From an uncultured Actinomycetes bacterium (GTDB taxonomy: Bacteria; Actinomycetota; Acidimicrobiia; Acidimicrobiales; Acidimicrobilacustridaceae), in contig CAMFLJ010000014.1 in the NCBI GenBank assembly GCA_945957335.1, forward strand, positions 1 to 23,540: a stretch of DNA of 23,540 nt, in the 5' to 3' direction. The notes beneath the pieces are model-generated. The model searched no databases. It had not been told where the DNA came from and was given only the letters and a program-made list of their open reading frames with translations. The stretch's first letter is position 1; each line of letters opens with the position of its first letter. Of the stretch, positions 7,485 to 13,893 are shown in pieces. The position numbers and the translations under genes were made by a program.

Positions 7485-8261
7485 ATGACCAGCACGTTCC
7501 CCCAGGCCGACGTCGGCGTCTTCGGCGGCTCGGGCTTCACCCACCTGCTCGACGACGTCACGACGATCGAGCTCACGACCGCCTACGGCGAGCCCTCGGC
7601 ACCGATCACCATCGGGGAGATCGCCGGCCGGCGCGTCGCCTTCCTCGCCCGCCACGGCGACGCGCACCAGCACCCTCCGCACAAGGTCAACTACCGGGCG
7701 AACGTCGCGGCCATGGGCCAGCTGGGCGTCACCGCGCTGTTCGCCCCGTTCGCAGCGGGCTCGCTGCAGCCGCACCTCGGCCCCGGCGACCTCGTCGTCG
7801 TCGACCAGTTCGTCGATCGCACCAGCGGGCGGGACGAGACGTTCCACGACCACTTCGCCGACGGGCCGCGCCACCTCACGTTACCCGACCCCTACGACCC
7901 CGAGCTGCGCCGGGCGCTGCTCGCCGCCGGGCGGGAGGCGGGCGTGCCCATCCACGACGGCGGCACCGTGGTGGTGGTGAACGGCCCTCGGTTCTCCACC
8001 CGTGCCGAATCGCGGTGGTTCCGCGAGCAGGGGTGGGACCTCGTCAACATGACCCAGCACCCCGAGGCGGCGCTGGCCGGAGAGGCGGGCATCCCCTATG
8101 CGGGCCTGGCGATCGTGACCGACCGCGACGCCGGGGTCGAGGACGATCCCAGCGTGGAGGCGGTGACCCAGGAGCAGGTGTTCGCCGCCTTCGACCGGTC
8201 GATCGACGCCGTGCGGTCGATCCTGGTCGCCACCATCGCCGGCGCCACCGTCCGGGCCTGA
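7485..8261 (+). CDS. mtnP: S-methyl-5'-thioadenosine phosphorylase
   Basis: A 258-residue member of the PNP/MTAP family, which phosphorolyses methylthioadenosine to adenine and 5-methylthioribose-1-phosphate. Visible motifs are the phosphate-binding GGSGF (14-18), ARHGDAHQHPPHKVNYRAN (55-73), SGRDETFHDHF, GPRFSTRAES (167-176), VNMTQHPEAALAGEAG (187-202) and VTDRD (211-215). The Asp pair in the last motif is where MTA/6-aminopurine enzymes differ from Asn-bearing guanine/hypoxanthine PNPs, favouring MTAP. An RBS-like GAGGAGAGG precedes the ATG; the gene begins 7 bases after the GT2 stop, so it belongs to the same operon. No methionine-salvage genes (mtnA, mtnK and so on) are seen beside it. 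Together with the sugar genes this suggests that its sugar phosphate feeds a glycan rather than salvage, an inference. Confidence 0.92.
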   Translation: MTSTFPQADVGVFGGSGFTHLLDDVTTIELTTAYGEPSAPITIGEIAGRRVAFLARHGDAHQHPPHKVNYRANVAAMGQLGVTALFAPFAAGSLQPHLGPGDLVVVDQFVDRTSGRDETFHDHFADGPRHLTLPDPYDPELRRALLAAGREAGVPIHDGGTVVVVNGPRFSTRAESRWFREQGWDLVNMTQHPEAALAGEAGIPYAGLAIVTDRDAGVEDDPSVEAVTQEQVFAAFDRSIDAVRSILVATIAGATVRA

Positions 8262-8264
8262 CCG

Positions 8265-8278
8265 CGACCGCGCGGTCG
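8265..8278. repeat. GC-rich palindrome after the mtnP-like gene
   Basis: A perfect 14-base palindrome CGACCGCGCGGTCG begins 3 bases after the phosphorylase stop. As RNA it could form a 5-bp stem with a GCGC loop, but no U-tract follows. It might mark a transcript end or be chance in GC-rich DNA. Confidence 0.25.
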
Positions 8279-8361
8279 TCGGGCGCCGTCCGGGAATCGC
8301 TTGCGTGCTCAAGTAGTTACACTGGTCGACACCCTCACCGAGACGTGAAGAAGGCTAGACC

Positions 8362-9186
8362 ATGAGCGACACCGGAACCCGGCTCCCGACCTACTACATC
8401 TCCCACGGCGGCGGCCCCTGGCCGTGGATCAAGGACCAGATGCCGTGGGACATGTCGGTGCTCGAGCGCTCGCTCCAGGCCATGCCCCGCGAGGTCGGCG
8501 TCACCCCCAAGGCGGTGCTGGTGATCTCGGGCCACTGGGAGGAGCGGGAGTTCACGGTGCAGTCCAGCGCCCAGCCCCCGATGGTCTACGACTACGGCGG
8601 CTTCCCCGAGTTCACCTACCACATCACCTATCGGGCGCCCGGCTCGCCCGAGGTGGCGGCCCGGGTGGCGGAGCTGCTCGACGGTGCCGGCATCCCGGTG
8701 GCCGAGGACCCCCGCCGCGGCTTCGATCACGGCACCTTCGCCCCCCTCGTGGTGATGTACCCCGACGCCGACGTGCCGGTCGTGCAGCTCTCGCTCAAGC
8801 GCGGCTACGACCCCGAGGCCCACCTCGCCGCCGGCCGCGCCCTGGCTCCGCTGCGCGACGAGGGCGTGCTGATCGTCGGTAGCGGCCTCAGCTTCCACAA
8901 CCTGCGCCTGCTCGGCCCGGCCGGCCAGGAGCCGTCGCGCCAGTTCGACGCGTGGCTCGACGACGCCCTCCGCAGCGATCCCGAGTTCCGCACCAAGGCC
9001 CTGCGGATCTGGGACCGCGCCCCGAGCGCCCGCGTCTCGCATGCCCACGAGGACCACCTCATCCCGCTGATGGTCGCCGTCGGTGCGGCCGAGGGCGAGA
9101 CGGCCACCCGCACCTACCACCAGGACGACTTCGCCGGCTTCATCACCGCCTCGAGCTGGCGCTTCGGGGAGACCACCGCCGCCTGA
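8362..9186 (+). CDS. DODA-type extradiol ring-cleavage dioxygenase (LigB-like)
   Basis: A 274-residue protein of the class III (LigB-like) extradiol dioxygenase family related to plant 4,5-DOPA dioxygenase and E. coli YgiD. It opens catechol-type rings with a non-heme metal. Conserved sites are SHGGGP (His15), ISGHWE (His58), FDHGTFAPL (His123), GSGLSFHNL (His179) and SHAHEDHLIPLMVAVGAAEGE (His227, 229 and 232). Length is normal for the family. The start is ATG with a purine-rich GAAGAAGG upstream. A 100-base gap separates it from the sugar operon. That gap contains TTACACT at 8317-8323, a possible -10 region without a convincing -35, so the gene probably has its own promoter. No catechol-pathway genes adjoin it; the physiological substrate is unknown. 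Confidence 0.93.
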   Translation: MSDTGTRLPTYYISHGGGPWPWIKDQMPWDMSVLERSLQAMPREVGVTPKAVLVISGHWEEREFTVQSSAQPPMVYDYGGFPEFTYHITYRAPGSPEVAARVAELLDGAGIPVAEDPRRGFDHGTFAPLVVMYPDADVPVVQLSLKRGYDPEAHLAAGRALAPLRDEGVLIVGSGLSFHNLRLLGPAGQEPSRQFDAWLDDALRSDPEFRTKALRIWDRAPSARVSHAHEDHLIPLMVAVGAAEGETATRTYHQDDFAGFITASSWRFGETTAA

Positions 9187-9212
9187 GGCAGGTCAGCGCC
9201 CGACGGTGCGGG

Positions 9213-10172
9213 TCACGGCGCCGTCTCGATCGACCCGATCCTGCTCGCCGCCTTGTCGGTGAACCACAGGAGGCTCGAGCCGGGCGCGCCCGCCTTGATG
9301 TCGAACGGGCCCGTGACCGTCGCGGCGTCGCCGTGGAACGACCACGCCTGGTCCGGCCCCGCCGCGGGATCGAAGCGGACGATCGCCGCGCCGTCGGTGT
9401 CGGCGATCCAGAGCGCGCCGTCGGGGCCGGCCCACACACCGTCGGGGCTCACCAGCCGCTCGTGGCCCACCGTGGTGGCCGTCGAGGCCGGCTCGGCCGC
9501 GGTGGGGTCGAAGCGCAGCAGCCCGGGCGCGTCACGGACGGTCACCCAGAGCCAGCCCTCGCCGTCGATCGCCCAGGCCCGAGGGCTGGCGCCGATCGCG
9601 TCGGCGTCGAGCCCGACCGTGATCGCCCCGCTCGCCGGGTCGAGCCGGCCGATCGTGCCGGTGCCGCCGTTGACCCACCACACCAGGCCGGCGGGATCGA
9701 CGAACAGGGCCGAGGGGTCGGAGATGGCCGGCGAGCGGTGGAGCTGGAGCGTGGCGATCGGGTCCGCCGCACGGGGATCGAGCGAGGCCACGGCGCCGTC
9801 GCCACCTCTCAGGGTGAACCACAGGGTGCCGTCGGGGGCCGACTTGATGGCGACGGGATGGTCGAGGCGGTCGTCGGCGTGGAGCCGGATCGAGGCCGCC
9901 GGGTCGGCGGCACCCGGGTCGATGGACGCGAGCGCGCCGGAGCCGAGGCACGTGACCCACAGCTGTCCGTCAGCCGCCGGGAAGATGTTGGCGGGGAGCC
10001 GGATCCGTTCGTCGGCGAACGTCTCCACGGCACCCGTCGCCGGCCGGACGCGACCGATGCGGCCGTTGCCGATGCTGGTGAACCAGATGTCGCCGTCGGG
10101 TGAGGCGATGATCCCGGTCGGGTCGCTCACCTGGCCCTGCGGGTCCTCGTGGACCTCGATGTCACCGCGCAC
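9213..10172 (-). CDS. Seven-bladed beta-propeller protein, Vgb (streptogramin lyase)-like
   Basis: The 319-residue protein has seven repeats of the form (I/L/V)W(F/V/I)T...G.(I/L).(R/S)(V/I/L/F)(D/E), for example IWFTSIGNGRIGRV, LWVTCLGSGALASID, VWWVNGGTGTIGRLD and LWFTDKAASRIGSIE, giving a seven-bladed propeller like virginiamycin B lyase. No signal peptide is visible, so it should be cytoplasmic. The lyase normally has a catalytic His before and a Glu within its last blade; here the equivalent positions read GPFDI and WFTDK, so streptogramin lyase activity is unlikely. The GTG start comes 45 bases after the sulfatase stop, and both are probably in one leftward operon. It may be a lactonase-like or binding propeller. 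Fold confidence is high; function is unknown. Confidence 0.85.
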   Translation of the reverse strand: MRGDIEVHEDPQGQVSDPTGIIASPDGDIWFTSIGNGRIGRVRPATGAVETFADERIRLPANIFPAADGQLWVTCLGSGALASIDPGAADPAASIRLHADDRLDHPVAIKSAPDGTLWFTLRGGDGAVASLDPRAADPIATLQLHRSPAISDPSALFVDPAGLVWWVNGGTGTIGRLDPASGAITVGLDADAIGASPRAWAIDGEGWLWVTVRDAPGLLRFDPTAAEPASTATTVGHERLVSPDGVWAGPDGALWIADTDGAAIVRFDPAAGPDQAWSFHGDAATVTGPFDIKAGAPGSSLLWFTDKAASRIGSIETAP

Positions 10173-10217
10173 GGTCCGGAACGTACCGCCCGGACGGGCA
10201 GGCGGGCCCGGGATCGC

Positions 10218-11807
10218 TCAGGTGCGGTCGCCGTGCCAGGCCGGCCAGGCGCCGAGCAGGTTGGGCCGCTCGGTGACCCAGGCGCGGGTGTCGTCGCCGA
10301 TCTCCGCGGTGATCAGCGCCTCGAGCCGACCGCTGAGCTCGGCCACGAGCTCGCGGTTGGCCGGGTCGTCGGCCAGGTTCACCATCTCGGTCGGATCCGC
10401 CAGGCGGTCGTAGAGCACGACGTCGTTGTCGGCGTAGAGCTGCTCGACCGTGGTCGGCCGGTTGGGTGCGACCGGTGAGAAGTAGCGGCCGAACGTGTAG
10501 CGGTCGTCGGTGAAGCAGCGCAGGAAGCCCCGCTTCGACCAGTCGGGGCGCAGCTCGCCCGAGGCGACGCGCTCGGCCACGTCGGGCGAGCCGAACTCGG
10601 CCCAGAACCCAGCGTCGAGGTAGTTGACGGCCTCGACCGCGCTGAGCACGCCGTCGCGCACCGAGCCGCCGGTGAGCGCGGGCGCCAGCGAGTGGCCCTT
10701 GAGCTCGGGGAAGTCGGCGGCGAGCTGCTCGTCGGAGACACCGGCGAAGGAGAGGATCGTGGGCGCCAGGTCGACACCGGACGAGAGCGCGTCGGTGGTG
10801 GTCCCACCGGCGACGTCGGGGTGGGAGACGATCAGCGGCACGTGGAAGTTCTCGTCGTAGGCGAGGTTGCCCTTCTGGCGCAGCCCGTGCGACGCGACCA
10901 TGTCGCCGTGGTCGGCCGTGAAGATCACGACCGTGTCGTCGGCCTGGCCGGAGGCCACCAGTGCGTCGAGCACGGCGTCGATCCCACGATCGACGTCGCG
11001 GACGCAGTTCAGGTAGAAGTTCAGCGCCTCGAGCCAGTGCTCGTCGCCGGCGACGGGCCCGAACACCGAGTCCATGATCGCGTTGTACTCGTGCACGGCC
11101 GGGGGCGCGCCGGCCAGGTCGTCACCGAGGGTCGACGGCAGCTGCACGTCCCACTGCCGCTGGTAGGTGGGTACGTCGACGGGCGGCTTGGTCATCACCG
11201 CGTTGGCGAGCATCGGTGGGGCCTGGATCGAGGCCCGACCACCGAAGTCGAAGCTCATGATGTCGTGCGGGTTCACGAAGTTGACGGCCATGAACCACGG
11301 CTGGTCGGCCGCCACCACCGGCGCCTTGTCGCGCAGCCACTTCACGGCCTGACCGGTGATGACCGGGTCGACCTTGAGCCCGGCCCAGGCGCCGCCGTCG
11401 ATGTCACCCCAGTCGTTCCAGTCGGAGAAGCCGTAGGGCTCGAGCGCGTCGACCGTCGACACCGGGTTGGCGGGGTCGAGGTAGAGCTTCGAGAGGTGCC
11501 ACTTGCCCTGGTAGGTGGTGTGGTAGCCGACCGACCGGAGCATGGTGCCGATGGTGCCCAGCGCCGGGTCGAGCGGGTCGACGTAGGGCATGTTGTCGTT
11601 GTCGTGGATCTCGGTGATCGGCATGTGCCGGCCCGTGTAGAGCACCGACCGCGAAGAGCTGCACATGGTGGCGCCGGCGTAGTTGCGGGTGAAGGTGACC
11701 CCGCGCTCGGCGATCCGCTCCTGGCCGGGCAACGACCACCCATCGGCCTTCGGCAGGTTGAAGCGCTGCTCGTCGGTGACGATCAGCAAGATGTTGGGCC
11801 GGTCCAC
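10218..11807 (-). CDS. Type I sulfatase / alkaline-phosphatase-superfamily hydrolase
   Basis: A 529-residue protein starting MDRPNILLIVTDEQR, with the metal-binding Asp12 segment. The nucleophile region is MCSSSRSVLYTGRH (Cys49, Arg53), followed by GKWHLS (Lys102, His104) and FTADHGDMVASHG (Asp299, His300) with a downstream Lys312. These are the hallmarks of formylglycine sulfatases. The usual CxPxR maturation motif is here C-S-S-S-R, with Pro replaced by Ser. There is no signal peptide, so the enzyme would be cytoplasmic. The start is GTG at 11807, four bases after a GGAGG that lies in an inverted repeat. The gene follows two small proteins on the same strand. The substrate may be a sulfate ester, or a phosphonate/phosphate ester as in related hydrolases; sequence alone does not decide. 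Confidence 0.9.
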   Translation of the reverse strand: MDRPNILLIVTDEQRFNLPKADGWSLPGQERIAERGVTFTRNYAGATMCSSSRSVLYTGRHMPITEIHDNDNMPYVDPLDPALGTIGTMLRSVGYHTTYQGKWHLSKLYLDPANPVSTVDALEPYGFSDWNDWGDIDGGAWAGLKVDPVITGQAVKWLRDKAPVVAADQPWFMAVNFVNPHDIMSFDFGGRASIQAPPMLANAVMTKPPVDVPTYQRQWDVQLPSTLGDDLAGAPPAVHEYNAIMDSVFGPVAGDEHWLEALNFYLNCVRDVDRGIDAVLDALVASGQADDTVVIFTADHGDMVASHGLRQKGNLAYDENFHVPLIVSHPDVAGGTTTDALSSGVDLAPTILSFAGVSDEQLAADFPELKGHSLAPALTGGSVRDGVLSAVEAVNYLDAGFWAEFGSPDVAERVASGELRPDWSKRGFLRCFTDDRYTFGRYFSPVAPNRPTTVEQLYADNDVVLYDRLADPTEMVNLADDPANRELVAELSGRLEALITAEIGDDTRAWVTERPNLLGAWPAWHGDRT

Positions 11808-11810
11808 CGT

Positions 11811-11863
11811 GCCTCCCTCGAGAAGTTCGGCCCCCTGACTAGCAGAGGGACCCCGAGGGAGGC
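11811..11863 (-). promoter_or_regulatory. Hairpin enclosing the sulfatase ribosome-binding site
   Basis: On the minus strand GCCTCCCTCG (11863-11854) pairs perfectly with CGAGGGAGGC (11820-11811). The second arm contains the GGAGG ribosome-binding site, which ends 4 bases before the GTG start. The 33-base interior can form a second stem (GGTCCCTCTG with CAGGGGGCC). Any RNA containing both arms would hide the ribosome-binding site. No U-tract follows, so it does not look like an ordinary intrinsic terminator. A regulatory role is inferred. Confidence 0.5.
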
Positions 11864-11878
11864 AGTCGGCGGCGGGCC

Positions 11879-12199
11879 TCAGCCGTACGGCGTCTCGCGG
11901 ACCACCCCGAGGTCGTTGAACGACGGTGGGCCGGCGAACAGCTCGCCCATCAGCGCCCGAACCGGGACGAGATCGGCGTTGCGGCCCTCGTCGGCCTCCC
12001 GGGCCCGGGCCTTCTCCTCGCTCTCGAACACCACGAGGATGCGCAGGAGCTTGGGCTCACCGTCCTCGAGGAAGGCCGACGAGCGGATCAGGCCGGAGCC
12101 CGGCCGCTCGGTGCCGTGGAGGCCGTCGAGGAGCTCGGGGATGCGGTCCTCGGCCCCCGGCTTCAGCGGGGCGGTGATCAGCTGCGCCCACATCGTCAT
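11879..12199 (-). CDS. Antibiotic-biosynthesis-monooxygenase-like (ABM fold) small protein
   Basis: A 106-residue protein beginning MTMWAQLITAPLKPGAEDRIPELLDGLHG and continuing GSGLIRSSAFLEDGEPKLLRILVVFESEEKARAREAD. The pattern of beta strand, helix, SGLIRS strand, and RILVVFES strand followed by a charged helix is that of dimeric ferredoxin-like ABM-superfamily proteins. No cofactor site is apparent, as usual in this superfamily. The ATG at 12199 overlaps the stop of the upstream small protein (ATGA), so the two are coupled and may form a heterodimer or act on one substrate. It is followed by the sulfatase. A longer in-frame reading to 12901 exists, but the region ahead of 12199 has no protein-like character and overlaps two other genes. 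Confidence 0.75.
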   Translation of the reverse strand: MTMWAQLITAPLKPGAEDRIPELLDGLHGTERPGSGLIRSSAFLEDGEPKLLRILVVFESEEKARAREADEGRNADLVPVRALMGELFAGPPSFNDLGVVRETPYG

Positions 12200-12456
12200 G
12201 CCTCGGCCAGCATCACGAGCGTCTCGGGGCGGACCCTGTCGGTGGCCATCGCCTCGGCCGCCTCCGGCGAGCTGAGCATGGCGAGCAGCGCGTCGACGTC
12301 GGGCGCCTCGACGAGCAGGCCGACCTTGTTCGAGCCCTGCGTGTCGACGAACGTGCGCACGGTCGCCCCGACCGACGCGAACGCCTGCGCCCGCACCGGT
12401 GAGGCCAGCCAGTGCTGGACGTCCTCGACGTCGTGATACGCGATCAGTGTCGCCAC
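12196..12456 (-). CDS. Small conserved ferredoxin-fold-like protein of unknown function
   Basis: This 86-residue protein runs VATLIAYHDVEDVQHWLASP ... GATVRTFVDTQGSNKVGLLVEAPDVDALLAMLSSPEAAEAMATDRVRPETLVMLAEA. The strand-helix-strand-strand-helix order suggests an alpha/beta-barrel dimer fold like its neighbour. I recognise the general type but not a named family. The GTG at 12456 is preferred: AGAGGGGGA lies about 6 bases upstream, whereas an ATG-equivalent extension to 12501 adds an arginine-rich stretch with no support. The stop overlaps the ABM-like gene as ATGA. It is the first gene of the leftward small-protein/sulfatase/propeller block. Confidence 0.72.
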   Translation of the reverse strand: MATLIAYHDVEDVQHWLASPVRAQAFASVGATVRTFVDTQGSNKVGLLVEAPDVDALLAMLSSPEAAEAMATDRVRPETLVMLAEA

Positions 12457-12509
12457 CCTGTCCCCCTCTTGTCGTCGCGCCGGCCGTCGTCGGCCGGACA
12501 CCGGAGGAG

Positions 12510-12538
12510 ATCGTGAGCCGTGAAACTTGCAGTGTCAA
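12510..12538 (-). promoter_or_regulatory. Putative promoter of the leftward small-protein/sulfatase block
   Basis: On the minus strand a consensus -35 TTGACA (12538-12533) is followed after 17 bases by CACGAT (12515-12510), a partial -10 match. Transcription would start near 12503, about 47 bases upstream of the GTG at 12456. The -35 is rare in this GC-rich DNA and the spacing is ideal; the -10 is poor. Confidence 0.4.
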
Positions 12539-12592
12539 TGGTCCTGTCGGGGTGAGGTGCAGCCACACTGGGCGGACCGACCAGGAGGAACC

Positions 12593-12898
12593 ATGAGCCC
12601 GTCCGACGACGCGTCCACCGCCACCGATCCGCAGGGCACCGAGCCCCGCCTCCACGTCGTGTACCTGGGTGGGGACGTCGTGGCCGGGCGCATGGGCGAG
12701 GACCACGAGGTCGTGCTGGTCGCCGCCACGTCGGTGAAGGAGGCCCGGCGCCTCGCGAAGCGGAAGTGGAAGGGCGCAGGACGACCTCACGTCGACGCGC
12801 TGGCGATCGTCCACCGCGTCGACGGTCACCACGTGCGCCTCGAGGCGGGCGAGGCCGACGGCGACGAGATCGAGGTCGACCCGACCTACGTCCCCTGA
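12593..12898 (+). CDS. DUF1543-like small protein
   Basis: A 101-residue soluble protein. After a polar N-terminus (1-18) come RLHVVYLGGDVVAGRMGEDHEVVLVAATSVKEARRLAKRKW and GAGRPHVDALAIVHRVDGHHVRLEAG. The order YLGG - EDHEV - VxVAATSxxEA - W - HVDA - VDGHxV matches the DUF1543 pattern I know (LGG, E-H-D, F/VVG, W, HID, VDGY). Function of the family is unknown. The ATG has an excellent AGGAGG 5 bases upstream. It stands alone on the plus strand, divergent from the small-protein/sulfatase block; the 136-base gap between them holds the minus-strand promoter candidate. Confidence 0.75.
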   Translation: MSPSDDASTATDPQGTEPRLHVVYLGGDVVAGRMGEDHEVVLVAATSVKEARRLAKRKWKGAGRPHVDALAIVHRVDGHHVRLEAGEADGDEIEVDPTYVP

Positions 12899-12938
12899 CA
12901 CCGGCCGCGGTGCCGGGCGTCAGCGTCAGAATGGTCGG

Positions 12939-13310
12939 GTGAGTCCCACTCGACGCGGCCGCCGGACCCGGTCCCTCCTGCTCGGTGCCGCCGTCACCGC
13001 CGGCGCCGTCTCGGCGGCGTGCAGCTCCACCTCGACGGTGTCGCCGCGCGACGACTCGCCGTCGGCGTTCGTGTTCGAGTCGCGCTGCACCTCGTGCCAC
13101 GCACCCGGTGGGCCGGGCAAGGACACCGCGGTGATGGACCTGGCCAACGCCCGAGAGGCCATCGTCTCCGGGCGCGTCGACAAGGGGATGCCCGCCTTCG
13201 CCGGGGTGCTCACCACCGCACAGATCGACGCCATGGTCGACTGGCTCGGCACCCAGCAGGGTGTGCCGATGCCGACGGTCACCTCAGCTCCGGGGCCCGA
13301 GGCGCGGTAG
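12939..13310 (+). CDS. Lipoprotein-like small cytochrome c
   Basis: A 123-residue protein with an arginine-rich N-terminus, a hydrophobic segment (12-27) and Cys28 in VSAACSS, probably a lipobox although position -3 is Ser. The mature part has one heme-binding CTSCH (50-54) and a distal ligand Met84 in KGMPAFAGVLTTAQIDAMVDWL, the classic end of small class I cytochromes c. It should carry one covalently attached heme outside the membrane. The start is GTG at 12939; the ATG eight bases upstream reads into TGA after three codons. It follows the DUF1543-like gene by 40 bases and has no oxidase or dehydrogenase beside it, so its redox partners are unknown. Confidence 0.88.
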   Translation: MSPTRRGRRTRSLLLGAAVTAGAVSAACSSTSTVSPRDDSPSAFVFESRCTSCHAPGGPGKDTAVMDLANAREAIVSGRVDKGMPAFAGVLTTAQIDAMVDWLGTQQGVPMPTVTSAPGPEAR

Positions 13311-13343
13311 CGCCCCGGGCCGACGGTGCAGGGCGTCAGGCAG

Positions 13344-13889
13344 TCAGCGGCCGAGCTCGGCGTCGATGGCCGCGACCAGCTCGGGCGCGTCGGGCGCCAC
13401 CGCCGGGGCGAAGCGGCCGACCACCGTGCCGTCGCGCGCCACCAGGAACTTCTCGAAGTTCCAGAGCACCTCGGGCGCCTCGGTGGCGTCGATGCCGGCG
13501 TCGTTCAGGATCGACCGGAACGCATCGGGGTCGCCCTGGGCCTCCGGGGCGGCCTCGGTGAGGGCGGCGTAGAGCGGGTGCTTGCCCTCACCCGTGACCG
13601 GGATCTTCGAGTACATCGGGAACGACACCGAGTAGCTCGTCGAGCAGAACGCGGCGATCTCGTCGTCCGTGCCCGGCTCCTGCCCGGCGAAGTCGTTGGC
13701 GGGGAACCCGAGGATCTCGAGCCCGTCACCGCGCTTGGCGTCGTAGAGCGCCTGGAGCCCCTCGTACTGCGGGGTGAGCCCGCACTGCGAGGCCACGTTC
13801 ACGACGAGCAGCACCTTGCCGTCGTGCTCGGCCAGGGTGGTGTCGCGCCCGTCGATCGTGGTGACGGGGATCTGCTGGATGTCGGCCAT
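13344..13889 (-). CDS. Glutathione peroxidase-family (thiol) peroxidase
   Basis: A 181-residue thioredoxin-fold peroxidase. Cys36 in NVASQCGLTPQY is the peroxidatic residue, Gln70 lies in FPANDFAGQEPG, and WNFEKFL (Trp143, Asn144) completes the catalytic tetrad. Cys82 in IAAFCSTSYSVSFPMY is in the position of the resolving Cys, so this is probably a thioredoxin- rather than glutathione-dependent enzyme, as in most bacteria and especially actinobacteria. It reduces hydrogen or lipid peroxides. A segment of about 20 residues before the WNFEKF motif is typical of bacterial members. The ATG lies 4 bases after the stop of the nitronate monooxygenase-like gene, suggesting one leftward operon. Confidence 0.96.
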   Translation of the reverse strand: MADIQQIPVTTIDGRDTTLAEHDGKVLLVVNVASQCGLTPQYEGLQALYDAKRGDGLEILGFPANDFAGQEPGTDDEIAAFCSTSYSVSFPMYSKIPVTGEGKHPLYAALTEAAPEAQGDPDAFRSILNDAGIDATEAPEVLWNFEKFLVARDGTVVGRFAPAVAPDAPELVAAIDAELGR

Positions 13890-13893
13890 CGGA

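Noticed and set aside
3900..8261. Arsenosugar biosynthesis cluster
   Set aside because: DUF2064/TIGR04282 and GT2 proteins are often labelled arsenosugar-associated, but no radical SAM ArsS or ArsM-type protein with arsenic-binding Cys is seen; the methyltransferase shows only one Cys near motif I. The methylthio-sugar reading fits better.
8265..8278. Intrinsic terminator after the phosphorylase
   Set aside because: The palindrome has a short stem and no U-tract, so I list it only as a repeat.
8301..8323. TTGCGT/TTACACT promoter for the dioxygenase
   Set aside because: TTGCGT is a fair -35 but lies only 11 bases from TACACT, too close for a standard promoter.
9213..10172. Streptogramin (virginiamycin B) lyase resistance gene
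   Set aside because: The propeller fold fits, but the expected catalytic His and Glu of the last blade are not present.
10692..12275. A 527-codon plus-strand open frame opposite the sulfatase
   Set aside because: Antisense shadow of a gene with clear catalytic motifs.
12931..12942. Three-codon ATG minigene before the cytochrome c start
   Set aside because: ATG-GTC-GGG-TGA overlaps the GTG start and could be an upstream ORF, but it is too short to support and has no ribosome-binding site.
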